DNA of 64,000 bases from an uncultured Clostridia bacterium (GTDB lineage Bacteria; Bacillota; Clostridia; Oscillospirales; Ruminococcaceae), in contig CANPWL010000003.1 of assembly GCA_947584375.1 (NCBI GenBank), positions 62,001 to 126,000 of the forward strand, given 5' to 3'. This document shows, in pieces, positions 18,019 to 27,479 of this stretch. The notes beneath the pieces were generated by a model. That model saw only the letters and a list, made by a program, of their open reading frames with translations, had not been told where the DNA came from and made no database searches. The translations under genes and the position numbers were made by a program. How positions within the stretch are numbered: position 1 is the stretch's first letter; each line of letters starts with the position of its first letter.

Positions 18019-18062
18019 TAATAAATCACAAGAAAATTATATTAGAGTAGGTGGGAAACATA

Positions 18063-19541
18063 ATGCCAAACCCGTTTTTAAAATTAAAAAATAAGGCGTA
18101 TGTTGAATTTGCCGTTGCCGCGGTCATAATCACACTTATGGTGGTTGCTCTGTGTTTGTTTCCTGTTGACAACGGCGTTGAAGGAATTACCGATCAAACG
18201 GCTGATGCTTCTTTAGTATCAAGCACAGAAATCAGCGGTGCGCTGAAAAGCACAGGCAGCCGGACGATAAAAACAAAATCCTACGGGGATAAAACCGATA
18301 AAAATGAATTAACGTCTGAAGCAGACGAGCAAAGCATTATAGAAAATAACAAGGCAAAGCAAACAACAACGGGGAAAACAGTAAGTAAACAAATAAAAGG
18401 TCAGAAGACTACGACATGGTCTTTTAAAGAAAGCAGTAATAATACAGGGGACCCGGTAAGAAATTTTAATTCAGTTGACAATTTTGAAAAGTATATGACG
18501 AGCGGTCTGACTGATGATCAGGCTATTGTGTTAAATCAGATTTTAGAAGGTATAAGCAATTTTCAAACTGATATAGCTATAAAAGAAAATGTTTTTAAAA
18601 AGAACGATTTAGAAAGCTTAAAAAGCCTGTTTGTTTTAATAAAGATTGCTTGTATTGAGAACAGCTCTTTAGATTCAACATATAGATATGCGGGAAATAA
18701 CGATTACATAACAGCTATACAGCTTACATATACAAAATCAAAGGAAAAAGCTTTGGCTGAGAAAGATCAGTTGATGAAAAAGGTTGATTCGGTTTTAAAG
18801 GGAATCACAACTGATATGAATGAGTTTGAAAGAGTAGAGTATATCCATGACACGATAAACAAAACGTGCGTATACGGAGAGTCGGACACAGGAAATCAGG
18901 ATTCTGCTTATGGATGCTTGGTTGAGGGCAAGGCTATCTGTGAGGGATATTCAAAAGCATTTCTGCTGCTGTGCAATAAAGCGGGTATAGATTGCACTAT
19001 CGTAACGGGTACAGCATTAAGCGACAGCGGTGAAAATGTTTCGCATATGTGGAATATGGTCATGGTTGACGGAAAGTGGTATCATATTGATCTGACATGG
19101 GATGACCCTACGCTTAAACCTCTGGATAAAAGTTATGTAAGACATGATTTTTTCAATCTTACAGATTCTGAAATATCAAAGACTCATACAAGTATAAAAA
19201 ATGAGTTTTATGATTATCCTAAAGCTAATTCTTTAAAGAATAATTATTTTGTTTATTATGATTATTCCGCATATGACTATGATTCTGCTGTTTACGCAAT
19301 GAAAAAGGCTGTAACCAAAGCGGCTAAAAGCGGGAATAAATATGCTGCAATAAAGCTTAACAACAATAAAACCTTTAGTTATGTCAAGAAAAAGCTTTTT
19401 GAAACATCAAACGGGAAAACTCCGATCTTTACTATTTTAAAGGAAGTTAAGAAAAAAACAAAAGCTGAATTTTCAACTGCGGAGATAAGCAAAATTTTTA
19501 TGGAGGAAACCGGAGTAATAACAGTTGTTTTAAAATATTAA
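18063..19541 (+). CDS. Membrane-anchored transglutaminase-like protein
   Basis: This 492-aa protein has an N-terminal membrane anchor (about 10-32), a long Ser/Thr/Lys-rich linker to about residue 135, a helical region, and a transglutaminase-like core. The catalytic triad is visible: Cys293 (GKAICEGYSKAF), His328 (VSHMWNMV) and Asp343 (WYHIDLTWDDP). Such extracellular enzymes act as cysteine peptidases or crosslinkers on the cell surface. The residues after about 350 are not part of the core and I do not recognise them. ATG 18063 follows AGGTGGG by 7 bases; an in-frame GTG 18051 is within that site. A strong terminator follows. Confidence 0.87.
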   Translation: MPNPFLKLKNKAYVEFAVAAVIITLMVVALCLFPVDNGVEGITDQTADASLVSSTEISGALKSTGSRTIKTKSYGDKTDKNELTSEADEQSIIENNKAKQTTTGKTVSKQIKGQKTTTWSFKESSNNTGDPVRNFNSVDNFEKYMTSGLTDDQAIVLNQILEGISNFQTDIAIKENVFKKNDLESLKSLFVLIKIACIENSSLDSTYRYAGNNDYITAIQLTYTKSKEKALAEKDQLMKKVDSVLKGITTDMNEFERVEYIHDTINKTCVYGESDTGNQDSAYGCLVEGKAICEGYSKAFLLLCNKAGIDCTIVTGTALSDSGENVSHMWNMVMVDGKWYHIDLTWDDPTLKPLDKSYVRHDFFNLTDSEISKTHTSIKNEFYDYPKANSLKNNYFVYYDYSAYDYDSAVYAMKKAVTKAAKSGNKYAAIKLNNNKTFSYVKKKLFETSNGKTPIFTILKEVKKKTKAEFSTAEISKIFMEETGVITVVLKY

Positions 19542-19556
19542 AAATAAAAATAAAAG

Positions 19557-19596
19557 GACGCTTGAACTTGCGGATAAGTCAAGCGTCTTGTTTTTT
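19557..19596 (+). terminator. Terminator after the transglutaminase gene
   Basis: Perfect 9-bp stem GACGCTTGA / TCAAGCGTC with a 13-base loop, then TTGTTTTTTG. Confidence 0.85.
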
Positions 19597-19609
19597 GTTG
19601 GACGATAAA

Positions 19610-20620
19610 TCAGTTTTCGGTTATCGACATTGTTGCGGCGGCATTAAGGCTTTCGTCTGCGCGTTTTCCCGCAAGAAAATCAAAATATCCCTGACTTGCT
19701 ATCATAGCGCCGTTGTCACCGCAGTATTTAAGCTCAGGACAGAAAAATTCAAATCCGTGTTTTTTACACTCGTCAGATAATAGACTTCTTATTCCCGAAT
19801 TTGCAGAAACTCCCCCTGAAACTGCAATAGTTTTATATTTTAAATTAGATGCCGCTTTGATAGTTTTTGATATTAAAATTTCCGAAATTGTCTTTTGAAA
19901 CGACGCACAAAGGTCGTCAAAGCTTAACTGCTCTCCTTTTTGAGAAGCGTTATGCACAAGATTTATAACAGCGGTTTTTAAACCTGAAAATGAAAAGTCA
20001 TACTCACTGCCTGCAACATGAGGGTGTGGAAGCGGGTATGCATTGGGATCTCCTCTTAAAGACGCTTCATCAATGCTCTTTCCGCCGGGATACGGATAAC
20101 CTATTGTTCTTGCGACCTTATCAAAACATTCACCGGCGGCGTCATCTCTTGTACGTCCCAGAATGCGATACTTTGTATAATCCAAAACTTCGATAATATG
20201 ACTGTGTCCTCCGCTTACTACCAAAGCAAGATAAGGAGGTTTAAGACTTGGATTTGATATATAATTAGCGGCTATGTGTCCTGATATATGGTGTACAGGA
20301 ATAAGCGGAAGCCCCGTATCCATAGCAAGACCTTTTGCAAATGAAACGCCTACCAGCAAAGCGCCTATCAGACCCGGAGCATATGTTACTGCAATTGCGT
20401 CGATATCTTCAAGACTGCAATCAGCCTCGCATAAAGCGTTTGTCACAACTGTATGAATGTTTTCACAGTGGCGCCGAGAGGCTATTTCAGGAACAACTCC
20501 GCCGTAAAGCTTGTGCTCGTCGATCTGAGAAGCAACGACATTTGAGAGTACAGCTTTTCCGTTCTCTACAACAGCGGCGGCTGTTTCATCGCAAGAGCTC
20601 TCTATACCTAAAATTTTCAT
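19610..20620 (-). CDS. tsaD: tRNA t6A threonylcarbamoyltransferase TsaD
   Basis: This 336-aa enzyme transfers the threonylcarbamoyl group to A37 of ANN-decoding tRNAs, working with TsaB/TsaE. The N-terminus MKILGIESSCDETAAAV is diagnostic, the metal-binding PVHHISGHIAANY lies near residue 110, and nucleotide-site motifs VSGGHSHI and AVSGGVSANSGIR follow. The length is normal. It follows rimI and rsmI on the same strand. TsaB and TsaE, often adjacent, are not in this window. The gene faces the transglutaminase gene, with a terminator between. Confidence 0.96.
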   Translation of the reverse strand: MKILGIESSCDETAAAVVENGKAVLSNVVASQIDEHKLYGGVVPEIASRRHCENIHTVVTNALCEADCSLEDIDAIAVTYAPGLIGALLVGVSFAKGLAMDTGLPLIPVHHISGHIAANYISNPSLKPPYLALVVSGGHSHIIEVLDYTKYRILGRTRDDAAGECFDKVARTIGYPYPGGKSIDEASLRGDPNAYPLPHPHVAGSEYDFSFSGLKTAVINLVHNASQKGEQLSFDDLCASFQKTISEILISKTIKAASNLKYKTIAVSGGVSANSGIRSLLSDECKKHGFEFFCPELKYCGDNGAMIASQGYFDFLAGKRADESLNAAATMSITEN

Positions 20621-20649
20621 ATATACCTTCCTATGCTTTAATTTTTAAT

Positions 20650-21120
20650 TTAATTGAGTTCTTTAGTCATCAACACAGCGTTCTCTGTGGGATCTCTGTA
20701 AAATCTTTTGCGTAACCCGGCATATTTATATCCGAGGGTCTTATATAGAGATATCGCAGCTGAATTTGATTCCCTCACTTCAAGGGTAATAAACAATGCG
20801 CCTTTATTGCGTACAGTGTTTTCAAGGCTTGTCAAAAGACCCTTTCCTATACCCTTTTGCCGATAAACCTTTGAAACGGCAATATTGTTTATATAAACCT
20901 CGCCGTTTATTATTCTTGCATTTACAAAGCCTGCAACGTGTTTCTTATCTGTCATCAACGGGACGTTGTCTGTCAGCATTGCGACAATCGTCAAAGACAG
21001 CGGATTATCAAGCTCATCATAAAATGCGTCCTCACTCCACGGATGACAAAAACATTCCTTTTCAATTTGCGCAACAGCATTTATATGCTCTTTGCACATA
21101 GGGCTATATTTTACTGTCAT
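20650..21120 (-). CDS. rimI: Ribosomal protein S18-alanine N-acetyltransferase (RimI-like GNAT)
   Basis: This 156-aa GNAT-fold acetyltransferase begins with the RimI-like AQIEKECFCHPWSEDAFYDEL. Its acetyl-CoA motif A is YINNIAVSKVYRQKGIGKGLL near residue 80, and LEVRESNSAAISLYKTLGYK near residue 110 is characteristic of RimI. It lies between rsmI and tsaD; rimI-tsaD adjacency is widespread. AGAGGA precedes the ATG at good spacing. Its true substrate in Firmicutes may differ from S18. Confidence 0.9.
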   Translation of the reverse strand: MTVKYSPMCKEHINAVAQIEKECFCHPWSEDAFYDELDNPLSLTIVAMLTDNVPLMTDKKHVAGFVNARIINGEVYINNIAVSKVYRQKGIGKGLLTSLENTVRNKGALFITLEVRESNSAAISLYKTLGYKYAGLRKRFYRDPTENAVLMTKELN

Positions 21121-21136
21121 ATAAGAATCCTCTGTA

Positions 21137-21970
21137 TTATAAGTTTTTATTTAAAATCTCCGAGTACAATTCGCTTTTTGAAAAGCTTGTGATTTTTGCA
21201 ATTTGCTTGCAGGCTTCAGCCGCCCTAACGCCTTTGCTTATGAGTTCATTCACCTGAATGACGGCATTTTCGATATTGTCAATAACTTCATTTTCCTTTG
21301 GCTTTCCCTCTATAACCAGAACAAACTCGCCCTTTGGAGAAATCAATTCATACTTTTCTATCGCACCCGAAAGAGTTGTTCTTATTACTTCCTCGTGTAA
21401 TTTTGTAAGTTCTCTGCAAATAGAGATCTTTCTGTCGCCAAAGAACTCAAGCATATCTTTTAGAGTATATATAAGCTTATGGGGAGCTTCATAAAAAATC
21501 ATAGTCCTTGTTTCATTTACAAGGCTTGATAAATGTTCAAGACGCTGTTTTTTTGTTGTCGATAAAAACCCCTCGAAAGTAAATCTAGAGGTTGAAAGTC
21601 CGCTTATTGCAAGCGCAGATACTGCCGCTGACGCAAGGGGTACAACAACTGTTTCGATCCCGTTTTCAGCACAAAGTTTTACTAAATCTTCTCCGGGGTC
21701 TGATATGCAGGGCATTCCTGCGTCGGTGACAACAGCGCAGCTTTCGCCTGACATTAATCTGTCTATTATATTCTTTCCGCTCTGCGAAGCATTGTGCTTA
21801 TGATAACTGATAAGCGATTTTTTTATTTCAAAGTGATTTAATAATTTAGCTGTGACCCTTGTGTCCTCAGCACAGATAAAATCTACTGTTTTAAGGGTTT
21901 CAACAGCTCTCATTGTCATATCTGAAAGATTCCCGATAGGAGTTCCTACAACATAAAGCTTACCTGCCAT
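21137..21970 (-). CDS. rsmI: 16S rRNA (cytidine1402-2'-O)-methyltransferase RsmI
   Basis: This 277-aa SAM-dependent methyltransferase of the tetrapyrrole-methylase (SPOUT-unlike) fold has the N-terminal LYVVGTPIGNLSDMTMRA and the ICAEDTRVTAKLL motif, then VVTDAGMPCISDPGEDLV for SAM binding and RFTFEGFLSTTKKQR in the middle. It methylates C1402 in the ribosomal decoding centre. A CAGGAG ribosome site precedes the ATG. It is the first gene of the rsmI-rimI-tsaD run. A near-perfect palindrome CATTAA-GCGCT-TTAATG at 22013-22029 lies in its upstream region and may be regulatory. Confidence 0.95.
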   Translation of the reverse strand: MAGKLYVVGTPIGNLSDMTMRAVETLKTVDFICAEDTRVTAKLLNHFEIKKSLISYHKHNASQSGKNIIDRLMSGESCAVVTDAGMPCISDPGEDLVKLCAENGIETVVVPLASAAVSALAISGLSTSRFTFEGFLSTTKKQRLEHLSSLVNETRTMIFYEAPHKLIYTLKDMLEFFGDRKISICRELTKLHEEVIRTTLSGAIEKYELISPKGEFVLVIEGKPKENEVIDNIENAVIQVNELISKGVRAAEACKQIAKITSFSKSELYSEILNKNL

Positions 21971-22134
21971 TTTAGTTCTCCTGAATTAATATATATATAT
22001 CTTAGACTTTTACATTAAGCGCTTTAATGCAACTATATCATATTTTTAAAAAAAAGTCTATGATTTTTATTAAAAATATGTTAGAATTAAAATATATATG
22101 ATTCTTACTCAATAAAGAAAGCAGGAAAGCTGAG

Positions 22135-24198
22135 GTGAGAAATACTCCATACGGAGTAGCAGAAGTGTTGACTAAGCTTGAAAGCGATATAAAATATCTA
22201 AAAGGAGTAGGTCCTAAAAGAGCCGAGTATTATCAAAAGCTTGGGGTATCAACCGTTTCGGACTTATTAGGTCATTACCCGCGTTCATATATGGATTTTT
22301 CAAGTCCTGTTTCTATAAAAGACGCAGTGCTTGAAGAAAACAATATAATAAAGGGGCGGATCGTAAAAAGACTTCCTGTTGCAAGAATACGCAAGGGAAT
22401 GACTATATATAAAGCAGTTATGACTGATGACGAAAGCGATATTACCATTGTAATCTACAACAGTGAATTTGCTTTTAACAAGCTTATCGAGGGAAAAGAA
22501 TTTCTGCTTTACGGGAAAGTAACAGGTAATCTTGTCAGAAAGGAAATATCATCTCCCGTTATTTTGGACGCTGACATTAATAATAAAATCCAGCCTGTGT
22601 ATCCTCTGACAGAGGGACTTACCCAGTCGCTTGTAAGAACAACTGTTCAGAATGCTTTAAAGTATCTCGACGGTGAGATATATGAAACCATACCCAAAGA
22701 GATAGCCGCAAGACGTGGGCTTTGTTCTTTGAACTTTGCGCTAGAGAATATACATTTTCCTAAAGATTTTCTAAGTTTTTCAATTGCAAAAAACAGGCTT
22801 GTGTTTGATGAATTTCTCATTCTTGGTCTCGGTATGCTGAAGCTAAGGGGCAGAAGCCGTGACAAGACAGGGTGTGAAATGAAAGATATTTCAATTGACG
22901 AATTTTATGATGGTCTGCCTTTTCAGCTAACTGACGCACAGCTTAATGCAATTAACGATTGCATATCGGATATGAAAAAGAGTTTTCCTATGAACAGGCT
23001 TGTTCAGGGAGACGTAGGTTCGGGGAAGACCGCCGTTGCGGCAGCTTGTGCGTTTTTCGCTTATAAAAACGGCTGCCAGACTGCTCTTATGGCGCCTACT
23101 GAAATACTTGCAAATCAGCATCACAAGACCCTTTCCGATTTTCTGTCGCCCTTTGGCGTTAAAATATGTCTGCTGACAGGTTCGCTGACCGCCAAAGCTA
23201 AGCGCGAAATAAAGGAAAGCATAAAGTCGGGCGAGGTTTCGGTAATTGTCGGCACACACGCACTTGTTCAGGAATCGACTGAGTTTGATGATCTCGGTCT
23301 TGTCATTACTGACGAACAGCACAGATTTGGCGTTGAACAGCGGGCAAACCTATCAAACAAGGGAAATAATCCGCATTGTATGGTTATGTCGGCAACGCCT
23401 ATTCCCAGAACTCTTGCGCTTATGATTTACGGTGATTTGGATATTTCTATAATCAACGAATTTCCGAAGGGCAGAAAGCCTATTGAGACCTTTGCTATAA
23501 CGGGAAAGGGAAGAGAGAGGGCATTTGGCTTTGTAGCACAAAGGCTGAAAGAAGGCAGACAGGCTTATATAGTCTGTCCCATGATCGAGGAAAACGATTT
23601 AGAGCTTCAGTCGGTCAAGGAATATGCAGATAAGATTTCAAAGTCGTATTTTAAGGATTACAATATAGGACTTTTGCACGGTAAGCTTAAGCCTAAGCAA
23701 AAGGACGCTATTATGAAAGCGTTCAAGGACGGTGATATTGACATTCTGGTTTCTACAACGGTGGTTGAGGTCGGGGTCGATGTACCTAACGCTGCCGTTA
23801 TGGTTATTGAAAACTCCGAACGGTTCGGGCTTTCACAGCTTCATCAGCTGAGAGGCCGTGTCGGACGCGGCAGTGAGAAGTCATATTGTATTCTTATAAC
23901 CGATAACCCGACTGAGGAATGTGTTAAAAGGCTTAAAATAATGTCTAAAATATCCGACGGCTTTAAGATATCGGAAGAGGACTTAAAGCTTAGAGGTCCG
24001 GGTGACTTTTTCGGAAGCCGTCAGCACGGACTTCCCGCTTTGAAAATTGCTGATATGGCGGAGGATATGGAAATACTAAAACAGGCTCAGGAGGAGGCAA
24101 GGGCGATCATAAAGAACGACCCGACTCTTTCAAAGCCTGAAAACAAACGATTGGCTGAACTGGTTGATAAGCTGTTCAGCAGAACAATTGACAATTGA
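22135..24198 (+). CDS. recG: ATP-dependent DNA helicase RecG
   Basis: This 687-aa branched-DNA helicase rescues stalled forks. The wedge domain starts with YLKGVGPKRAEYYQKLGV (about 22-39). Walker A is GDVGSGKTAVAAA near residue 297, the DExH box is TDEQHRFGVEQR, motif III is SATPIPRTLA, and QLRGRVGRG is motif VI. The start is uncertain: GTG 22135 follows AGGAAAG, but GTG 22165 or TTG 22168 after GGAG are alternatives. The final codons and the stop fall inside a CAATTGACAATTGA tandem repeat, so the C-terminus is repeat-derived. Confidence 0.95.
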   Translation: MRNTPYGVAEVLTKLESDIKYLKGVGPKRAEYYQKLGVSTVSDLLGHYPRSYMDFSSPVSIKDAVLEENNIIKGRIVKRLPVARIRKGMTIYKAVMTDDESDITIVIYNSEFAFNKLIEGKEFLLYGKVTGNLVRKEISSPVILDADINNKIQPVYPLTEGLTQSLVRTTVQNALKYLDGEIYETIPKEIAARRGLCSLNFALENIHFPKDFLSFSIAKNRLVFDEFLILGLGMLKLRGRSRDKTGCEMKDISIDEFYDGLPFQLTDAQLNAINDCISDMKKSFPMNRLVQGDVGSGKTAVAAACAFFAYKNGCQTALMAPTEILANQHHKTLSDFLSPFGVKICLLTGSLTAKAKREIKESIKSGEVSVIVGTHALVQESTEFDDLGLVITDEQHRFGVEQRANLSNKGNNPHCMVMSATPIPRTLALMIYGDLDISIINEFPKGRKPIETFAITGKGRERAFGFVAQRLKEGRQAYIVCPMIEENDLELQSVKEYADKISKSYFKDYNIGLLHGKLKPKQKDAIMKAFKDGDIDILVSTTVVEVGVDVPNAAVMVIENSERFGLSQLHQLRGRVGRGSEKSYCILITDNPTEECVKRLKIMSKISDGFKISEEDLKLRGPGDFFGSRQHGLPALKIADMAEDMEILKQAQEEARAIIKNDPTLSKPENKRLAELVDKLFSRTIDN

Positions 24199-24298
24199 CA
24201 ATTGATAATTGATAATTAATTGTCCATTGTCCATTATCCATTGTCCATTATCCATTATCCATTGTCCATTATCCATTATCCATTGTTCATTATTCCGA
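24184..24298. repeat. Simple tandem repeats, first block
   Basis: CAATTGA(C/T)AATTGATAATT repeats that overlap the recG stop, running into 7-base TCCATTA/TCCATTG units. The stretch can fold back on itself (CAATTGACAATT against AATTGTCC). The open frames across it are repeats of one short peptide and are not genes. Confidence 0.85.
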
Positions 24299-24299
24299 T

Positions 24300-24437
24300 C
24301 TGCCGTTGCTCAAACTTTAAAATTAATCAAATTACCCAAAGGCAGAGTGGATGCAACGTCACCGTTGCCCGGCGAACCGCCGGTGGATTTGCCGCCTTTG
24401 GATAGCTTGATAAATGTTTTAGTATGTACAACGGCGG
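24300..24437. repeat. Inverted pair of dispersed palindromic repeats
   Basis: Forward core 24300-24345, hairpin CCGGCG-AAC-CGCCGG (24369-24383) and a reverse core 24392-24437 with CCGCC/GGCGG ends (compensatory to the usual CTGCC/GGCAG). Confidence 0.8.
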
Positions 24438-24443
24438 GCTTAT

Positions 24444-24742
24444 CAATTGACAATTGATAATTGATAATTGATAATTAATTGTCCATTGTCCATTATCCAT
24501 TGTCCATTATCCATTATCCATTATCCATTATCCATTATCCATTATCCATTGTCCATTATCCATTGTCCATTATTCCGATCTGCCGTTGCTCAAACTATAA
24601 AATTAATCAAATTACCCAAAGGCATAGAGCCGGCGGCGGCTCGCCGCTCTTACATCTTACATCTAAAAGGAGTATAGGCAAGAAATTAGAAGCAAGATAC
24701 AAGATATTACTATCAGAACTCTGTTGGAAATATAAGTTCTTG
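24444..24742. repeat. Second copy of the tandem-repeat block plus dispersed repeats
   Basis: CAATTGACAATTGATAATT and TCCATTA/TCCATTG repeats (24444-24578) duplicate the block at 24184-24298, with the same 17-base junction into a palindromic core (24580-24624). Then come hairpin GCGGCG-GCT-CGCCGC (24633-24647) and the 65-bp inverted copy (24678-24742) of 17016-17080. No gene is present from 24199 to 24783. Confidence 0.82.
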
Positions 24743-24783
24743 CCTCTGGTCTCTTGCATCTTATATCTAAAAGGAGGATTTTT

Positions 24784-25446
24784 ATGGAACAAGCATTAAG
24801 AGCAAAACTAGAAAGCGTAGCAGAAAATTTGAGAAAAAACAGTATGGAGGCTTACATTGCCGAGGATAAAGCAGAAGCGAAGAAAATTGTGCAATCGCTT
24901 TTAAAAGAGGGAATGAGCGTTGCGACCGGCGGCTCGGTAACGCTTAGCGAATGCGGAATCAATGATCTATTAACAAGCGGAAAGTATAATTTTATTGACC
25001 GTTCAAAGGGCAGTACGCCTGAGGAGATCCGCAGTTTGTACGGAGAGCAATATTTATGCGATACATATCTTTGTTCCAGCAACGCTGTAACAGAGGACGG
25101 CGTTTTGTATAACGTCGATGGAAATTCCAACAGAGTTTCTATGATAGCTTACGGACCGTCAAGCGTTATAATGGTTGTTGGGTATAACAAGATAGTTAAG
25201 GATTTAAGTGAGGCAATTTTAAGGGTAAAAACTATTGCCGCGCCAAAGAACACTGTCCGCTTGGGTATAGACACATATTGCAGTAAATGCGGAGAGTGCC
25301 TGTCAATTTCTCAGGGCAGGGGAGATGAGATGACGGCAGGCTGTGCAAGTGATTTCAGGATATGTTGCAGTTATCTTATATCTGCAAAACAACGCCATAA
25401 GGGAAGAATAAAGGTCATTCTGGTAGGCGAGGAGCTTGGCTATTAA
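24784..25446 (+). CDS. LUD-domain protein (LutC/YkgG-like lactate utilization family)
   Basis: This 220-aa protein is a single LUD (DUF162) domain. It begins with a helix [21 protein letters not shown], then [15 protein letters not shown], and carries the family core [33 protein letters not shown]. Several Cys lie near the C-terminus ([23 protein letters not shown]), compatible with a metal site. LutC-type proteins take part in lactate oxidation with LutA/LutB, but single LUD proteins are common in Clostridia without a known role, and lutAB are not here. GGAGG lies 6 bases before ATG 24784. Confidence 0.87.
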   Translation: MEQALRAKLESVAENLRKNSMEAYIAEDKAEAKKIVQSLLKEGMSVATGGSVTLSECGINDLLTSGKYNFIDRSKGSTPEEIRSLYGEQYLCDTYLCSSNAVTEDGVLYNVDGNSNRVSMIAYGPSSVIMVVGYNKIVKDLSEAILRVKTIAAPKNTVRLGIDTYCSKCGECLSISQGRGDEMTAGCASDFRICCSYLISAKQRHKGRIKVILVGEELGY

Positions 25447-25478
25447 GCCAAATTTTTAAGGACTTTGGGAGAATACTT

Positions 25479-26480
25479 TTGATAGAAGAATTAAAGATAG
25501 GCAATGTCAAAATAAAAAAGACCGCCGCTTTAGCGCCTATGGCGTCGGTAGCCGACAGAGCGTACAGACTTATGTGTAAAGAGTACGGAGCGTCATATCT
25601 GGTAAGCGAGATGATTTCTTCAAAGGGGCTGTGCTTTTCGGATAAAAAGACAAGGACTTTTTGTGAGATAGATAAAAGAGAACGTCCCTTTGCACTTCAG
25701 CTTTTCGGCGAAGATCCTGTTTATATGGCAAGAGCAGCAGAGATATTGAACGATTTTAAGCCGGATATAATAGATATAAATATGGGATGTCCTGTTCCTA
25801 AAATTGCAGGAAACGGCAGCGGCTCGGCTTTGATGAAGTCACCTAAAACTGCTGAGATAATAGCGAGCGCGGTCGTAAAGGCTGCTGATTGTCCTGTTAC
25901 GGTGAAGATACGTTCGGGCTGGGACAGCGAAAGCGTAAACGCTCCCGAACTGGCAAAGCGGCTTGAAGGGGTAGGAGCGTCCGCTGTGGCTGTTCACGCA
26001 AGGACAAAAACGCAGATGTATTCGGGGAAAGCCGATTGGAGTATAATAAGACAGGTCAAAGAAGCGGTTTCAATACCTGTTATAGGCAACGGAGATGTAA
26101 AGTGCGGTATTGACGCTAAAGCTATGTATAATGAAACAGGCTGCGACCTTGTTATGGTCGGCAGGGGTTCATACGGCAGACCTTGGGTGTTTGAGGAAAT
26201 AGAGCATTATATAAAAACCGGTGAAAGCCTTCCCGAACCGACCTTAAAAGAGCGTATTGAGGTTATGAAACGCCATATATCAATGATAGTTGATTTTAAA
26301 GGCGAGCGTCAGGGAATGAAAGAGGCAAGAAAGAATGTTGCATGGTATATAAAGGGCATAAAGAATGCCGCAAGCTTCAGAAACGTCTGCGGAGGGCTTT
26401 CGACCTATGATGAGTTTTTAAGCTTTTGCGATTCGGTTTTAAAAACCGCAGAGGAACAAAATGAAGACTGTGAAAAATGA
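25479..26480 (+). CDS. dusB: tRNA-dihydrouridine synthase (DusB-type)
   Basis: This 333-aa FMN TIM-barrel reductase makes dihydrouridine in tRNA. The Dus signature is [21 protein letters not shown] with the catalytic Cys; the FMN site appears in [25 protein letters not shown] and [10 protein letters not shown], and [11 protein letters not shown] is the phosphate-binding motif. The start is TTG 25479 with GGGAG 7 bases upstream; there is no better ATG. It follows the LUD gene by 32 bases. The usual Firmicute partner (nifR3 position near lysS) is not seen. Confidence 0.93.
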   Translation: MIEELKIGNVKIKKTAALAPMASVADRAYRLMCKEYGASYLVSEMISSKGLCFSDKKTRTFCEIDKRERPFALQLFGEDPVYMARAAEILNDFKPDIIDINMGCPVPKIAGNGSGSALMKSPKTAEIIASAVVKAADCPVTVKIRSGWDSESVNAPELAKRLEGVGASAVAVHARTKTQMYSGKADWSIIRQVKEAVSIPVIGNGDVKCGIDAKAMYNETGCDLVMVGRGSYGRPWVFEEIEHYIKTGESLPEPTLKERIEVMKRHISMIVDFKGERQGMKEARKNVAWYIKGIKNAASFRNVCGGLSTYDEFLSFCDSVLKTAEEQNEDCEK

Positions 26481-26503
26481 GTAAAAGACTAAAAGTTTTC
26501 GGT

Positions 26504-26660
26504 CAAGCCTTTTTCAAAAGGCTTGCAGGTCAAGGGCGGAGCCCTGTCGCTGGCATCAGCCGGAGAAATCCATACGTAGTGCGCTCCGAAAAGGGTGAAT
26601 TTAAAATCAATCCGGTGGATTGATTTTAAAGAGGGGAAGCCCTGCAAGAGAGGGCTTCCC
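26504..26660. repeat. Cluster of strong hairpins in the gap after dusB
   Basis: Three perfect or near-perfect inverted repeats: AAGCCTTTT/AAAAGGCTT (26505-26524), a 14-bp stem TTTAAAATCAATCC/GGATTGATTTTAAA with loop GGT (26600-26630) and GGGAAGCCCT/AGGGCTTCCC (26634-26660), with a small AGGGC/GCCCT between. None has a clear U tract. This looks like a structured intergenic repeat rather than an ordinary terminator. Confidence 0.65.
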
Positions 26661-26747
26661 ATTAAAAAATAGATGTAATATATATTACTAAACTATAAAT
26701 ACTTTACTTAAGAAAGAACCCTTTGCAAGCAAAGGTTGGTGATAAAT

Positions 26748-27479
26748 ATGCAGTATAACGATCTATCCTATGAAAAACTGTCTGATAGAATTTATGTTTG
26801 TATATCTAATGAGCATAGGTTCGGAACAGATGCTTTTTTGCTTGCTCACTTTGCAAAGGCAAGACGCAAGGATGTTGCAGCCGATTTTTGTTCGGGAAAC
26901 GGAATAGCCGCACTTTTGCTTGAACGTGATTATTCCCCGAAAAGGATATATGCACTGGAAATTCAAAAGAAGGCTTATGACCAGTTATGCTTGTCGGCGG
27001 AGAAGTCGGATATAGAAAATGATAAAATAATACCTGTGCTTGGCGATTTAAAGGAGTTCAAATCAGATGAAGAGTTAGATTTGATCATTTGCAATCCGCC
27101 TTATAAGGCGGACGGAGCAGGCATAAAAAATGATACTGAGGCAAGCTCAATAGCACGTCACGAAATGCTCTGTACTATTGACGATGTCTGTAAATCGGCT
27201 TCGCGTAATTTGAAGTTTGGCGGCAGACTTTGTGTTTGCAACCGTCCTGAACGGCTGTGTGATATAATGGTTGCTATGAGGAAGAATAACCTAGAGCCCA
27301 AAAGGGCGAGATTTGTTTCTAAAAATAAAAAAACATCTCCTTGGCTGGTTCTTGTTGAAGGGAAGAAAGGCTCAAAGCCTTTTATGAAGATAGAACCGCA
27401 GTTTTATACACAGTCTGAAGACGGAACAGGTTTCTCTGACGAGCTTAAAGCACTATATAAATTAGAGGTTAGAAGTTAG
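26748..27479 (+). CDS. tRNA1(Val) A37-N6 methyltransferase-like protein (TrmN6/YfiC family)
   Basis: This 243-aa class I SAM methyltransferase has the SAM motif AADFCSGNGIAALLL (about residue 44) and the catalytic NPPY motif in DLIICNPPYKADG (about residue 117) of N6-adenine enzymes. Family members methylate A37 of tRNA1(Val) in E. coli; in Firmicutes the gene is often found beside rsmI. ATG 26748 is chosen because GGTGAT precedes it, with a TTG 12 bases earlier rejected. The final codons (LEVRS) and stop fall in a GTTAGAA repeat, so the C-terminus was overwritten by the repeat. Confidence 0.87.
   Translation: MQYNDLSYEKLSDRIYVCISNEHRFGTDAFLLAHFAKARRKDVAADFCSGNGIAALLLERDYSPKRIYALEIQKKAYDQLCLSAEKSDIENDKIIPVLGDLKEFKSDEELDLIICNPPYKADGAGIKNDTEASSIARHEMLCTIDDVCKSASRNLKFGGRLCVCNRPERLCDIMVAMRKNNLEPKRARFVSKNKKTSPWLVLVEGKKGSKPFMKIEPQFYTQSEDGTGFSDELKALYKLEVRS

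Noticed and set aside
22013-22029. CcpA-type operator before rsmI
   Set aside because: CATTAA-GCGCT-TTAATG is symmetrical but does not fit the cre consensus well, and no promoter is clearly placed around it.
24209-24677. Small coding frames with NCPLSII repeats
   Set aside because: They are only the translation of TCCATT tandem repeats in several frames; no ribosome site.
24300-24742. Insertion sequence
   Set aside because: Inverted repeats are present, but no transposase gene; the elements are too short and match the dispersed repeat family.
26634-26660. Rho-independent terminator after dusB
   Set aside because: The stem is strong, but neither strand has a U tract behind it; kept as a structured repeat instead.
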